Positions 32,631-40,797 are shown, counted from the stretch's first letter. The stretch: DNA of 44,647 nucleotides from Spirochaetae bacterium HGW-Spirochaetae-5 (GCA_002839285.1 PGXT01000041.1:1-44647); one strand, 5' to 3'. A program made the numbers and translations. The notes: generated by a model not told the origin, from the sequence alone.

Positions 32631-34052
32631 TTATTTTTCCTGTTTAAAGTCCTCGGACTGATTACCGGTTTTAAGGTCCGGATTACCTGAATTTATATCA
32701 CTGACAAGAAGGTCGATCTCATCCCCCTCTGCATCGGGGAAGGTGAGCTTAACCATCTCTTTATAAGCCTTGCGCTGTGTGTTTTGTGAGGGGATAGTGA
32801 AAGCCATAGCAAGCCTGTTAAGCTGCTTGTCGATGTCCGCTTTTTCGTATGTAAAATGATAATCGATCTTAGCATTGATCTCTTTGTTTTCGTAGAGCCC
32901 GCAGTACTCAACAATCTTTCTCTCGCACTCCTGCAGCTGAAGGGATAAGCTCTTGAGAAAAGCTTCTGTTTTCTCAAAATCGATAGACTTAGCGACACCG
33001 CTCTCCCAGCTCCCCTTTGATTCTTTTTTCATCCCGAATTTAGAAAGAATCTCTTCGCTCAAGTGATTGATCATGTTTATAAACTTATCCATGTCGATAT
33101 CGGGACCGGCGAAAAACGGAGCCTGTGATGTAGCCTTAAACGGTACAACCGGCAGATCAGCCATCCCCCCGGATGCCGGGTCAAATGTCGCTGTAATCGC
33201 TTCAAGGTCCTGCTGGCTATCGTAGGGGAAAAATATTAACTGGAATGAGGAAGAAGCCAGAACTTCAGAAGCCCAGGAAGCTATATTAAACACAAGCCTT
33301 GATTTGATAACTATATCCTCAAAAGGAGAGTCACATATCAGATCAGAGTCATTATCCCGGCAGTTAACAAATATAAACGGGATAGTCTCAAGAGTATTGG
33401 GAATCTCTTCTCCCAGAATGTAAGTCTCTTTGTCGCCTTTCTTGACAGTTTCAACATCCTGATAGAATGAGCGTGTCCAGAGCCGTTTTATATCTTTCAT
33501 TTCCGGATCTGCTGCAGGATCTGTTTTATCCATATAGCTGTTATCAAGAATAATCCATAACAGCTCTCCGTTGTCATCCACTTCAAAGTCACGGATCTGT
33601 GAAGGAGCGTAATAAACAGCATAAGGATTCATTCCGCTCTGCATCCTTTCCGCTTCTGTTTCGGGGGTATCTGCAGGAGCATCAATCAGAATCCCCACGG
33701 TTGATTTAAGACAGTTTGTGGCAACCATGTTCATAAGACTCTGCAGGGTTTTCCCTTTGTAGATAGTGTCAGTGATGTACGAGTACTTCTCTTCAATATC
33801 CCTTTTCGGAGTATTGGAGTAGACAAACCCCACCATCATATCAATCAGCTGCTGTGTATGATTAGTATAATCGGCTCTATCAAGCCTCTTCTGAAAACGG
33901 TAATTATCTTCAATCCTGTACTGGAAGAGATTATCCTTTGTTATAAAAGCCTTGCCGCCTGTGTAAGCATTATAAATCATATTCCAGATCGGGAGCTTGT
34001 CCTTGATCTTGTCTGACTGTCTGGTTGCCAGTAATTTTGCTTTATCTGTCAT
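32631..34052 (-). CDS. Portal protein, 473 aa
   Basis: Order (large terminase, portal, scaffold, coat) and length fit a portal protein. The segments LYYAPSQIRDFEVDDNGELL-like region near 150-170 and the long helical C-terminus with IDKQLNRLAMAFTIPSQN (about 410-427) resemble portals of P22/SPP1 type. The portal forms the dodecameric ring through which DNA is packaged. It begins one base before the end of terL gene spacing (two bases apart). Confidence 0.8.
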   Translation of the reverse strand: MTDKAKLLATRQSDKIKDKLPIWNMIYNAYTGGKAFITKDNLFQYRIEDNYRFQKRLDRADYTNHTQQLIDMMVGFVYSNTPKRDIEEKYSYITDTIYKGKTLQSLMNMVATNCLKSTVGILIDAPADTPETEAERMQSGMNPYAVYYAPSQIRDFEVDDNGELLWIILDNSYMDKTDPAADPEMKDIKRLWTRSFYQDVETVKKGDKETYILGEEIPNTLETIPFIFVNCRDNDSDLICDSPFEDIVIKSRLVFNIASWASEVLASSSFQLIFFPYDSQQDLEAITATFDPASGGMADLPVVPFKATSQAPFFAGPDIDMDKFINMINHLSEEILSKFGMKKESKGSWESGVAKSIDFEKTEAFLKSLSLQLQECERKIVEYCGLYENKEINAKIDYHFTYEKADIDKQLNRLAMAFTIPSQNTQRKAYKEMVKLTFPDAEGDEIDLLVSDINSGNPDLKTGNQSEDFKQEK

Positions 34053-34053
34053 A

Positions 34054-35379
34054 TTATATCCTGTGCCTGTATCTGAGTCTTAATTTATTTATCGCATCAG
34101 CTGATGAAGATTCATTTTCGTGGTGAGGCTTGACATAGCTTACATCTGACATACTTATCCGGGGAACATTAACGCTGTTTCTCAGGTGAGTAAAGAAAGC
34201 GTATCGTATAGCGTCCATACAGTCATCATTAAGCTTAATCGGGACCTCTTTAACCGTACTCCCCTGATCCCAGATGTAAGAGTCAAACTCGCGGATTGTA
34301 TAATGACAGTTCTGTGATACAATAATCCTGCCGGCGTTTACCATCCCCTTAACAAACATAATCCCCTCAAAGACATCCTTTGTAGCGGACACCGCAGGGA
34401 GCCCGGCATTCTGCAGATCCTGAATAATCTCCGGCCTTGCACCGTCACAGTATATAGCTGAAAATCTGTATTGTTTATGCAGCTGGCTTACAGTTGAAAT
34501 AATGTCAGAAGTGGAGAGGTGACGTTTATACAGCTCATCAATAAGATAATATTTAGGATCACGAATCCCGATAATAGACATCGCTGTAGGGTGATCAAAT
34601 CCAAAGTCAAGCCCGGCAATAATTTCATCATAAGTTTCAGGGAGAGTTGACGGCTCTACTCTCTGCGACATCGGGAGCTGATATATTACACCTTCAAGAG
34701 CTCCCCATACACCTTCAACCATTCTGGAATAATATTCCGGATTGGTGATTCTTAAAGTCTCAAGGTCGGCAAGATATGAAGAGGGGAGAAAAGGATTATC
34801 CCGGCTGATAGAGTTGATTACTTTACTCCCCGGAATAGGATTCTCGAAAAAGTCTTTATACACCCAGTTTGTAAATGCTCCGGGATTAGTAGCACCAAAA
34901 AGAGAGTGATTAACATTCTTCTGTCTTAGCCTGGTACGGAGCATTTTAAAGATGTCGTGTTTTATATCTGTCATCTCCTCGATCCCGATAAAGCCGAGAT
35001 TAAGAGATTTAAATTTATTAGCATCGTCAAAAGGCCTGAAGAGAATAGAGCTGCCGTTCTTCAGAACAAAAGTGTTTGTAGATTTATTGTGAGTCTTTAT
35101 CAGTCCGGAGGGGACAAGATTCTCAAACTCTGACATTGTAGTGTCACGGAGTAAAGGCATAGTCTGCGCTCCCAGTAACCCCTTGATTCCGGGATACTCA
35201 AGACAGAGCTTAAGCGCTCTTAAAACAACAGAATAGGTCTTACCGCTCCCCACACCGCCGGAGTTAAGCAGATAACGAGCGTCTGAGTTTACAAACGCAG
35301 ACTGGTGCGGATCAATCAGTGTGAACTGGACCGTTGCCATTATCACCACCGCCAGAAGAATAATATATACCCGTTTCAT
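34054..35379 (-). CDS. Terminase large subunit, with hydrophobic N-terminal extension
   Basis: Walker A GGVGSGKTYS (about 41-50), Walker B-like LGFIGIEEM (about 128-136), and the nuclease motifs IAGLDFGFDHPTA, IYCDGARPE and DDCMDAIRYA identify the packaging motor-nuclease. The ORF from ATG 35379 has a good ribosome site (AAAGGTGAGGC) but adds 13 very hydrophobic residues (MKRVYIILLAVVI) before the natural-looking start M14 (35340). It overlaps nothing and starts 9 bases after terS. It cuts the concatemer and pumps DNA into heads. Confidence 0.92.
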   Translation of the reverse strand: MKRVYIILLAVVIMATVQFTLIDPHQSAFVNSDARYLLNSGGVGSGKTYSVVLRALKLCLEYPGIKGLLGAQTMPLLRDTTMSEFENLVPSGLIKTHNKSTNTFVLKNGSSILFRPFDDANKFKSLNLGFIGIEEMTDIKHDIFKMLRTRLRQKNVNHSLFGATNPGAFTNWVYKDFFENPIPGSKVINSISRDNPFLPSSYLADLETLRITNPEYYSRMVEGVWGALEGVIYQLPMSQRVEPSTLPETYDEIIAGLDFGFDHPTAMSIIGIRDPKYYLIDELYKRHLSTSDIISTVSQLHKQYRFSAIYCDGARPEIIQDLQNAGLPAVSATKDVFEGIMFVKGMVNAGRIIVSQNCHYTIREFDSYIWDQGSTVKEVPIKLNDDCMDAIRYAFFTHLRNSVNVPRISMSDVSYVKPHHENESSSADAINKLRLRYRHRI

Positions 35380-35388
35380 GCCTCACCT

Positions 35389-35889
35389 TTACTCCGTTTC
35401 GTCTGTGTTAATCTCGGTCTTAGACTTGTTTATAAATTCGATCTTAATAGCACCATCCTCATCATCACCTTTGATCTTGTGAGTGATAAGTCCCTGCAGC
35501 TTACTTAAGTCTGCAAGAATCCTTACTCTGTTGGTCATATCGTTTGAGGTTTCACAGTCCAGCAGGGCCCGTTCCATTCTTGCCACTGCCATTCCGTAGT
35601 TAAACTCTTTGTCCTTTGCGCTTTCAGTCCTCAGCTCATCATTTATAACATCGAAGTATTTATACACGGTCTTTGGAGATATGCAGAACCTCAGTTCGCA
35701 ATACTCAATAATAGCTGCTCTGTTCACACCGGCAATAAGCAGACGCCGGATTGTTTTAATCCGTAATTCCTTCTCTGCCGCAGTTGCCTTTCGTGGAGCA
35801 ATAAGGTTTTGGTCAGCTTCAAACAAATACCCCTGGACATAGTCCCTGCCGAGAATCTTATCATATTTTACCGCTTCAAATTCTTTCAT
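35389..35889 (-). CDS. Terminase small subunit, 166 aa
   Basis: A helix-turn-helix-like region (LLIAGVNRAAIIEYCELRFC, about 49-68, then SPKTVYKYFDVIN) near the N-terminus and a charged C-terminus fit a small terminase that binds the packaging site. It is directly upstream of the large subunit. No ribosome site is clear before ATG 35889, which lies 13 bases after the T run of a terminator. Confidence 0.75.
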   Translation of the reverse strand: MKEFEAVKYDKILGRDYVQGYLFEADQNLIAPRKATAAEKELRIKTIRRLLIAGVNRAAIIEYCELRFCISPKTVYKYFDVINDELRTESAKDKEFNYGMAVARMERALLDCETSNDMTNRVRILADLSKLQGLITHKIKGDDEDGAIKIEFINKSKTEINTDETE

Positions 35890-35901
35890 AGTTTTTTCGC
35901 A

Positions 35902-35937
35902 TAAAAAAAGCCCGTACCTCTTTCCGAGATACGGGCT
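35902..35937 (-). terminator. Strong intrinsic terminator in front of the late operon
   Basis: AGCCCGTA and TACGGGCT form an eight-base-pair stem (35909-35916 and 35930-35937), and on the minus strand seven Ts follow. It ends the early/middle transcript just before the small terminase gene, whose start codon is 13 bases further. No promoter separates the two, so late expression may depend on reading through. Confidence 0.85.
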
Positions 35938-35981
35938 CTTAACAAGTCTGTAAAATTACAGGGTTAAAAGAAATCCGTGTT

Positions 35982-36110
35982 TTAAAGATTCACATTTTCT
36001 TCTTTAACTTTCTTGATTCCCCGAATTCCCCCTTTGTTAAAATATATCACAATACTACCTGAGTACTGCGAACTGATTAAATTTTTCAAGTATTCTATTA
36101 GCTTATCCAC
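35982..36110 (-). CDS. DUF2292-like small protein, 42 aa
   Basis: Too short for the usual cut-off. The reading MDKLIEYLKNLISSQYSGSI continues VIYFNKGGIRGIKKVKEE, matching the small beta proteins of the DUF2292/YezD type (L-x-x-L-K-x-L...GxVxIxFxxGxI-x-x-I-x-K). GTG 36110 follows GGTGATTC. It lies between the terminator and the 61 aa gene. Function of the family is unknown. Confidence 0.65.
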   Translation of the reverse strand: MDKLIEYLKNLISSQYSGSIVIYFNKGGIRGIKKVKEENVNL

Positions 36111-36161
36111 GAATCACCATTATTGTAATTTGTCAAGTAATGTATTATGTCTCATAAAAAA

Positions 36162-36347
36162 TTATACAATTTTCGCAATCCCAAAATCTACCGCCATCTT
36201 CATGACAGCCTTTCTTTGCCTGGCTGATAGCGTGCTTTTCTTTTGAGCAATCAGCTCCATTTCTTTTCTGATCTGTTTATCAGTCCATCTCAAATCAGGT
36301 AGTACTGTTTTCTTGTACTCGTTTCTGTAAATGTTTAGGATACCCAT
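36162..36347 (-). CDS. Hypothetical phage protein, 61 aa
   Basis: Basic, helical small protein (TDKQIRKEMELIAQKKSTLS, about 22-41). It overlaps the 3' end of the next upstream gene by 13 bases and follows a ribosome site in GGAGAGAAT. No recognisable family. Confidence 0.6.
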   Translation of the reverse strand: MGILNIYRNEYKKTVLPDLRWTDKQIRKEMELIAQKKSTLSARQRKAVMKMAVDFGIAKIV

Positions 36348-36640
36348 ATTCTCTCCTCAACCGGTAGATATTCAACCCACATCCCGGTATGTATTATTTC
36401 CGGAAAGAGCATCTCCGGATTATTCTTAACGATCTTATCAGGAACAAAAAACCCGATATTATCATGATCTCTGCAAAGGCTTTCACAGGCATCTCTTGCG
36501 GATCTATGTGCCCAGACAGGCTCATATAGACGCTCCGTGATCAGCTTGCATCCGCTGATCTTATAGGCATAATTAAACTTAGCGGATACCAGCACTTCCA
36601 CTTTGTTTTCACATCCATAACAGGAATCAGTAATAATCAT
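36335..36640 (-). CDS. Hypothetical protein with N-terminal CxxC, 101 aa
   Basis: Starts MIITDSCYGCENKVEVLV; the CYGC pair may bind zinc together with later Cys residues (SGCKL, DACESLC). Start 36640 follows GGGAGGATTG. Overlaps the zinc-binding 54 aa gene as TGATG. Function unknown. Confidence 0.65.
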   Translation of the reverse strand: MIITDSCYGCENKVEVLVSAKFNYAYKISGCKLITERLYEPVWAHRSARDACESLCRDHDNIGFFVPDKIVKNNPEMLFPEIIHTGMWVEYLPVEERIWVS

Positions 36641-36804
36641 CAATCCTCCCTGCACTTAATCTCAGCCTTAACCGGATCTATATCAATAAACTTGCTGCAG
36701 TTGTAGCAGTTCCGTGCAAGCCTGTCATTTCCGTTTCTGTGACATATCAGGTGATACTGGCCATCAGTTTCATCCTTGAATAATTTATGTTTAATCGTGC
36801 TCAT
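36640..36804 (-). CDS. Small zinc-binding protein, 54 aa
   Basis: Cysteine pattern LICHRNG, NCYNC and IKC suggests a single zinc site. It is linked to both neighbours by overlapping start and stop codons (ATGA and TGATG), typical for coupled phage early genes. Too short for the usual cut-off. Confidence 0.6.
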   Translation of the reverse strand: MSTIKHKLFKDETDGQYHLICHRNGNDRLARNCYNCSKFIDIDPVKAEIKCRED

Positions 36805-37078
36805 GCTTTACCTTCCAGTTCTGCAATCATCTTGTCACATTTAAGAATTATCATTGCAGGGAAGTTAGCGCAATCAGCTGCTTCTCTTCTGACCTCTTTC
36901 AATGTGTCAATTGAAGGGTGGTTATAACAGCCAGGCGAAGTTCTTTCCTCTCTTCATCCAGTCTTTTTAAGCCATACTCAAAAGAAACTTTATCGAATCC
37001 GGGCTTATGCAAGTTCTCTTTCAGCTTCTCCAGCATCGCTATATTTGCAGACAGAATCAGCTCATCATAATTCCTCAT
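36801..37078 (-). pseudogene. MazG-like / dNTP pyrophosphohydrolase-type phage gene, frameshifted
   Basis: The frame from ATG 37078 (after AGGAGA) reads ...KENLHKPGFDKVSFEYGLKR, LDEERKELRLAVI and stops at 36899. The next frame continues HPSIDTLKEVRREAADCANF, which is the conserved second half of the same small-phage-protein family (E-ELR...EAADVANFAMMI). Re-reading one T at GCTGTTATAAC joins them as LAVYNHPSIDTLKEV, giving about 92 aa. The family resembles MazG-type nucleotide pyrophosphohydrolases. No slippery heptamer is at the joint, so a one-base deletion is more likely than programmed frameshifting; sequencing error is possible. Confidence 0.65.
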
Positions 37079-37160
37079 TCTTGTCTCCTGCCATCAATCC
37101 TATAATCATAACTGCAATAAAGCAGATCCCGCCAATTATAACGAGTACAGCTTTAATCAT
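37065..37160 (-). CDS. Small membrane peptide, 31 aa
   Basis: MIKAVLVIIGGICFIAVMII is a single membrane helix, followed by GLMAGDKNEEL. Overlaps both neighbours in the TGATG/ATGA style. It may be a small holin-like or regulatory peptide. No family. Confidence 0.5.
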   Translation of the reverse strand: MIKAVLVIIGGICFIAVMIIGLMAGDKNEEL

Positions 37161-37345
37161 CACATCCCCCTTTTAGCCTTTAGTGATTCATGATAATGAG
37201 TCAATCCATCAAGCAGATTCTGCCCGTAAGTTTTGTGTGTTTTGTTGTCAATGTTTGCCAACAGGTTCTGGATATCCTCTTTCTGCTTATCTGAATCACA
37301 GCAGATGTAATACCTTGCCGGTTTATTTTTCCCGTATGCACTCAT
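37160..37345 (-). CDS. Hypothetical protein, 61 aa
   Basis: Starts MSAYGKNKPARYYICCDSDK at 37345 after GGGAGAAAGG. The longer frame to 37447 reads through an upstream membrane ORF and is not used. Polar, with KQKEDIQNLLANIDNKTHKT. Unknown function. Confidence 0.6.
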   Translation of the reverse strand: MSAYGKNKPARYYICCDSDKQKEDIQNLLANIDNKTHKTYGQNLLDGLTHYHESLKAKRGM

Positions 37346-37470
37346 CCCTTTCTCCCTTTGAAACTTAAGATTATAATAAAAACACAGAACGAAAACACGA
37401 CCCCCATAACAGCACCGATAGAGCAGAAGAACGAAAACACCACACACTCCCAGATAATGTATAGCATCAT
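37342..37470 (-). CDS. Small membrane protein, 42 aa
   Basis: Nearly all hydrophobic (CVVFSFFCSIGAVMGVVFSF, about 9-28, then a second segment) with a basic tail FKGRKG. ATG 37470 follows GGGGGTAAA; stop overlaps the next start as ATGA. Two possible helices suggest a holin-like fold, but no family is recognised. Confidence 0.5.
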   Translation of the reverse strand: MMLYIIWECVVFSFFCSIGAVMGVVFSFCVFIIILSFKGRKG

Positions 37471-37498
37471 TTTACCCCCAGAAAGTCCATAATGTAAT

Positions 37499-37981
37499 TC
37501 ATAAGTTATACTCCGATTCACACTGAGAGCATTTAACTATACTGCCCTTCATCACGAAAAAGAGAGTGCAGTCGCATTTAAAACACTCCTTGACTTTTAT
37601 TAAATCGGAGCGGTTTTTCTTTATTGTGTATATAGGTCCCGGTTTTAGAGATTTAATCTCAGAATCTGATTCAGTGACCACTGTCACTTTTTCTTTCACA
37701 GGAGAAGGTCTATACTCTTCATTCTCTGTCCAGGGTGTAGCTTCATCCTTAAGAGGAATGCAGGTATCACAAAGAAAGCGCTGCGCGTTAAGCCGTCTGA
37801 TCCACTTCTGAGTAAGGTTCTCTTTCCCGACTGGTTCTTTACATCTCCAGCAGGTCTTAACGCCTTTCTTAGCCTTGACTTTCGGCTCAGGTGTTTTGCG
37901 CTTAAGACTGTTTCTTGCCATAACGAGCGCAGGATCTTCTGATTCATCTTTAACATTTGGATATCTTAATTCACCAGGCAT
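37499..37981 (-). CDS. Protein with two zinc-ribbon motifs, 160 aa
   Basis: CWRCKEPVG (about 45-53) with CDTCIPLK later forms one CxxC pair set; ECFKCDCTLFF and VKCSQCES near the C-terminus form another. Between them is a charged linker. It is translated from ATG 37981, which overlaps the upstream stop as TGATG. Possibly a DNA- or RNA-binding early protein. Confidence 0.65.
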   Translation of the reverse strand: MPGELRYPNVKDESEDPALVMARNSLKRKTPEPKVKAKKGVKTCWRCKEPVGKENLTQKWIRRLNAQRFLCDTCIPLKDEATPWTENEEYRPSPVKEKVTVVTESDSEIKSLKPGPIYTIKKNRSDLIKVKECFKCDCTLFFVMKGSIVKCSQCESEYNL

Positions 37982-38202
37982 CAGATCACCTCATCTATTT
38001 TTTTAATGATTTTTAACAATTGAGACTGACCGCAGACACAATCCCCTTCTGCCGGGCAGGTGCAAGGATCAGTGTTATCGTATATATTCTGGATGTATGT
38101 TCGAGCATCGATCAAAACCCCTGTAAGCTCTATTACTTTGCACCACAAATCTCCGTTGATATCTATCAACTCTTGTACTGACATTTCACCTGTTAAACTC
38201 AT
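37981..38202 (-). CDS. Hypothetical protein with Cys cluster, 73 aa
   Basis: Helical start (SVQELIDINGDLWCKVIELT) and a central cysteine cluster PCTCPAEGDCVCG. Overlaps upstream and downstream genes by a few bases. Unknown function. Confidence 0.6.
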   Translation of the reverse strand: MSLTGEMSVQELIDINGDLWCKVIELTGVLIDARTYIQNIYDNTDPCTCPAEGDCVCGQSQLLKIIKKIDEVI

Positions 38203-38462
38203 CCCAGTAGCTCCTTACGCTTTAATCTGCAAGTCTCTGGGTTAATCGGTGCGAACCGCTCCATCCCTTTTATTGATATGTTGACTATATATAAATCTAA
38301 ACTGCATTTAGACTTAGCGGCTTCAAAATATTCACACCACATACAGTTTTTAAGTTTCCTGACTACAGTCTTGCCCTTTTCAATTCTGTTCGGGTTATGA
38401 ATACATTTGACTGGACAACCCTGTTCAACACAACGTTCTTCATCATCAATTTCACAGATCAT
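38199..38462 (-). CDS. Zinc-binding hypothetical protein, 87 aa
   Basis: Start at M (38462) after AAGGAGTG rather than at 38504, which has no ribosome site. Cysteines in RCVEQGCPVKC and CMWCEYFE suggest one or two zinc sites. Overlaps its neighbours. Unknown function. Confidence 0.6.
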   Translation of the reverse strand: MICEIDDEERCVEQGCPVKCIHNPNRIEKGKTVVRKLKNCMWCEYFEAAKSKCSLDLYIVNISIKGMERFAPINPETCRLKRKELLG

Positions 38463-38784
38463 ATGCTCTACACTCCTTCTTCGAGAATTGTGTATAGTTT
38501 TCATTTCTCATTGCGTCTCTGTCCGGTATAATTCCAGCCAGTTTTCCGCACTTTCTACAATGCCATCCGTTTATTATATAAACATGATCGCTTTCTTTTT
38601 TGCATGTGATATCCTCATGATTTAAAAATAAGCTACCGTTATCAATTTCCTGATTAAGTATATTCTGGAGCTGCTCAAGAGCAATTCTTTGTATTTTTAT
38701 AAGCTTTGATCTTGATAATTTTCTCAATTGCCATTCATCAAATGCTTCATTTGCTCTATCAAATATCTCTTTCATATTTCTCAC
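38452..38784 (-). CDS. Hypothetical zinc-ribbon protein, 110 aa
   Basis: N-terminal helix (EIFDRANEAFDEWQLRKLSR) and a ribbon-like WHCRKCGKLAGI (about 74-85) with further Cys in ECRAYDL. Start may be GTG 38784 (GGGGG three bases away) or ATG 38775. Function unknown. Confidence 0.6.
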   Translation of the reverse strand: MRNMKEIFDRANEAFDEWQLRKLSRSKLIKIQRIALEQLQNILNQEIDNGSLFLNHEDITCKKESDHVYIINGWHCRKCGKLAGIIPDRDAMRNENYTQFSKKECRAYDL

Positions 38785-38792
38785 ATACCCCC

Positions 38793-39437
38793 TTATCTAT
38801 TCGCACCGAATGCGTTTTCTATATCGCTTACAGACTTGCTGAGAATACTGTCAATCTCTGCATCCTGTTCACCGTACATCTCTACCGCCTGCGCTCTTCT
38901 GCGGTTCATTTCACGTTCAAATGCTGTGAAGTTAATCGGGATACCTGAATCGATAGTCTCTTTCGCTTTGCGGATATAAGTCTCTTTATGTTGGCGGTCT
39001 ATAACTCCATCAGCTAAAGAATTTACAACACTGTGGATATAGCACAAATCTTCGTAGGTATGAATCAGATCAATTTCTTTGTTGCTCAGCTTGCCACCCT
39101 GATCCTGTTTTTCTCTTATTGTTTTTATGTACCGTACAATTTCGTTGTGTCCGGTGTCCCGATAATCTGATTTAGCATTGTTGACATCTTTCGGCTTATA
39201 ACTGTCGTTGCTTTCGCTGTAGCTATTCTCTTTCCAGAGTTTTGCCACTGTTCTCACCTGAGGAAATCCGGCGCAGTTTTCAATGATTACCTGGTACATT
39301 CTTTCAAGCTCATCGCCGGAAAAATTACCCCTTCTGACATACATCTTTAAAGCATCAACAATCTCCAGAGATAACGCTTCTGTTTTTGGATAATATTTTA
39401 AAAGTTTATCTGTTAACTCCTGAGCTGTAGTTATCAT
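38793..39437 (-). CDS. Hypothetical phage replication-region protein, 214 aa
   Basis: Helical protein with MYQVIIENCAGFPQVRTVAK (about 47-66) and a charged C-terminal region (FEREMNRRRAQAVEMYGEQD). It follows the replication genes and is the largest protein of the early cluster after O. A loader or accessory replication role is possible. No motif allows naming. Confidence 0.55.
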   Translation of the reverse strand: MITTAQELTDKLLKYYPKTEALSLEIVDALKMYVRRGNFSGDELERMYQVIIENCAGFPQVRTVAKLWKENSYSESNDSYKPKDVNNAKSDYRDTGHNEIVRYIKTIREKQDQGGKLSNKEIDLIHTYEDLCYIHSVVNSLADGVIDRQHKETYIRKAKETIDSGIPINFTAFEREMNRRRAQAVEMYGEQDAEIDSILSKSVSDIENAFGANR

Positions 39438-39452
39438 CTGGAAACCCCCTTT

Positions 39453-40043
39453 TTAAACTCTATGCATAAAATCAGGAATCGATTCTGCCAGCTTTAAGTA
39501 CTGTTCAGAATTTACAGCTGACAACTGAAGCAGATTTCTGCAGTGCTGCTTGTCGCCTATCATCAAGGGTGTTTTTCTTCTGGAGCTCTCGCCTATGAGA
39601 ACTTTACTTTCTCTGTCCGGAGTCTGGCGTGAATACATTACAAACCACTTGATAAACTTCTCCTGGTGAAAATGCTCCTTGTCAATATCCCGCTGGCAGA
39701 ACGCACCCCAGCCCCCCATGTCTTCAACACATGCCTGAACCCTGATGTCAGAGATTATAACATCATCAAGACTTGACCCGCTGCGGTTCAGTTTGCTCCA
39801 CCAGTCCAGAGCTTCAGCTCTGTAATCATCATCAGTCTTAACGCTTAAATTTTTAATCCTTGCGATATCAACGGGATTCTGGTTTTCTCTTCTGGGGATA
39901 GTGCTTATAAGTTTTGTATAAAGATTCTCCAGATCAGATTCAGGGAGAGAGAGAATATATTTCAACACTACCTCCTCTACAAATTTATTTTCATAGGGAC
40001 CGTAATAACGTTTTACCGCAGACATAAATTCAGCGTGTTCCAT
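39453..40043 (-). CDS. DUF6475-like replication accessory protein, 196 aa
   Basis: The pattern DWWSKLNRSGSSLDDVIISD followed by VQACVEDMGGWGAFCQRD (about 85-122) is characteristic of small phage proteins found next to O-type replication genes. The start is 40043 after AAGGAGATGCGAA; the longer frame overlaps the O-like gene. It may load the host helicase at the origin. Family recognised by pattern only. Confidence 0.7.
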   Translation of the reverse strand: MEHAEFMSAVKRYYGPYENKFVEEVVLKYILSLPESDLENLYTKLISTIPRRENQNPVDIARIKNLSVKTDDDYRAEALDWWSKLNRSGSSLDDVIISDIRVQACVEDMGGWGAFCQRDIDKEHFHQEKFIKWFVMYSRQTPDRESKVLIGESSRRKTPLMIGDKQHCRNLLQLSAVNSEQYLKLAESIPDFMHRV

Positions 40044-40797
40044 TTCGCATCTCCTTAATTTTTGCATTATAATAATCAACATCACTCTGCATCTCTTCAG
40101 CGGTGCCGGCTCTGTTTTTCGGCATTCGTTTTTCAATAACATCAAAATGCTTTCTAAGGCCTGCGGCTGACTGGATAATCTCTTTCCACTTCCAGCGATC
40201 GTATTTGAAAATGTAATCGATAACCTGATCAATAAGCGCGTAACTCACTCCGTCAATCCGGTGAAGCCGTTCAATCTCTTCAGACCATTTATTAAGGTCT
40301 GGCGGTTTACAGTTCCAGCGCGTGGGTTTTGGTATATAATCGAATAACTTTTGAGTTAAGGCTTTTGCCTCAGCCGGAGTTATTAATATTTCTTTTGTAG
40401 TAGTTTCTTTAACTATTTCTTTTGTGGGTGTACTTTCTACACCAGTTAGAGGCTCAACTGGTGTACTTTCTACACCACTCTGGTGTACTTTCTTCACCAG
40501 TGTATTTTCTTCACTGGTGTAGTTAAGTGTATAGTCAGAGGTTTTTCCGACCACTTTATCGACCTTAATAAGACCGATTTTGTCCAATTCGTTGACCGCT
40601 TTTATGACCTGTTTTTTAGATAATCCGGATAAATTTTGCATCTGAGAGAGTGATATGGAGTCGGTTTCTTTGTGCCACCCGGTAGTTTTTCGGGAGATAA
40701 TTATAAATATTTTTACTGCCGCACCGCTTAAAAGATGCATGTGATCTTCGATAAATTCGTTGCTGATTTTAGTATGATTATCTTTTTTAAGAGCCAT
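40030..40797 (-). CDS. Replication initiator of the phage O type, 255 aa
   Basis: Residues 8-95 form the Phage_rep_O_N winged-helix domain: FIEDHMHLLSGAAVKIFIII, then SLSQMQNLSGLSKKQVIKAV. The middle of the gene holds tandem iterons at the DNA level (see 40427-40515), encoding the repeated GVESTP. The C-terminus is charged. As in lambda, the O protein would bind its own coding region to start replication. It overlaps the accessory protein gene by 14 bases. Confidence 0.8.
   Translation of the reverse strand: MALKKDNHTKISNEFIEDHMHLLSGAAVKIFIIISRKTTGWHKETDSISLSQMQNLSGLSKKQVIKAVNELDKIGLIKVDKVVGKTSDYTLNYTSEENTLVKKVHQSGVESTPVEPLTGVESTPTKEIVKETTTKEILITPAEAKALTQKLFDYIPKPTRWNCKPPDLNKWSEEIERLHRIDGVSYALIDQVIDYIFKYDRWKWKEIIQSAAGLRKHFDVIEKRMPKNRAGTAEEMQSDVDYYNAKIKEMRNGTR
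40427..40515. repeat. Iterons inside the O-like gene: candidate phage origin
   Basis: Four 17-base units start at 40427, 40460, 40482 and 40499: GGTGTACTTTCTACACC twice, then GGTGTACTTTCTTCACC and the more diverged AGTGTATTTTCTTCACT. Each is an imperfect palindrome (GGTGTA...TACACC). An AT-rich stretch of about 45 bases (40381-40425) lies directly beside them. Iterons plus AT-rich DNA within the initiator gene is the lambda-type origin layout. Confidence 0.7.
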
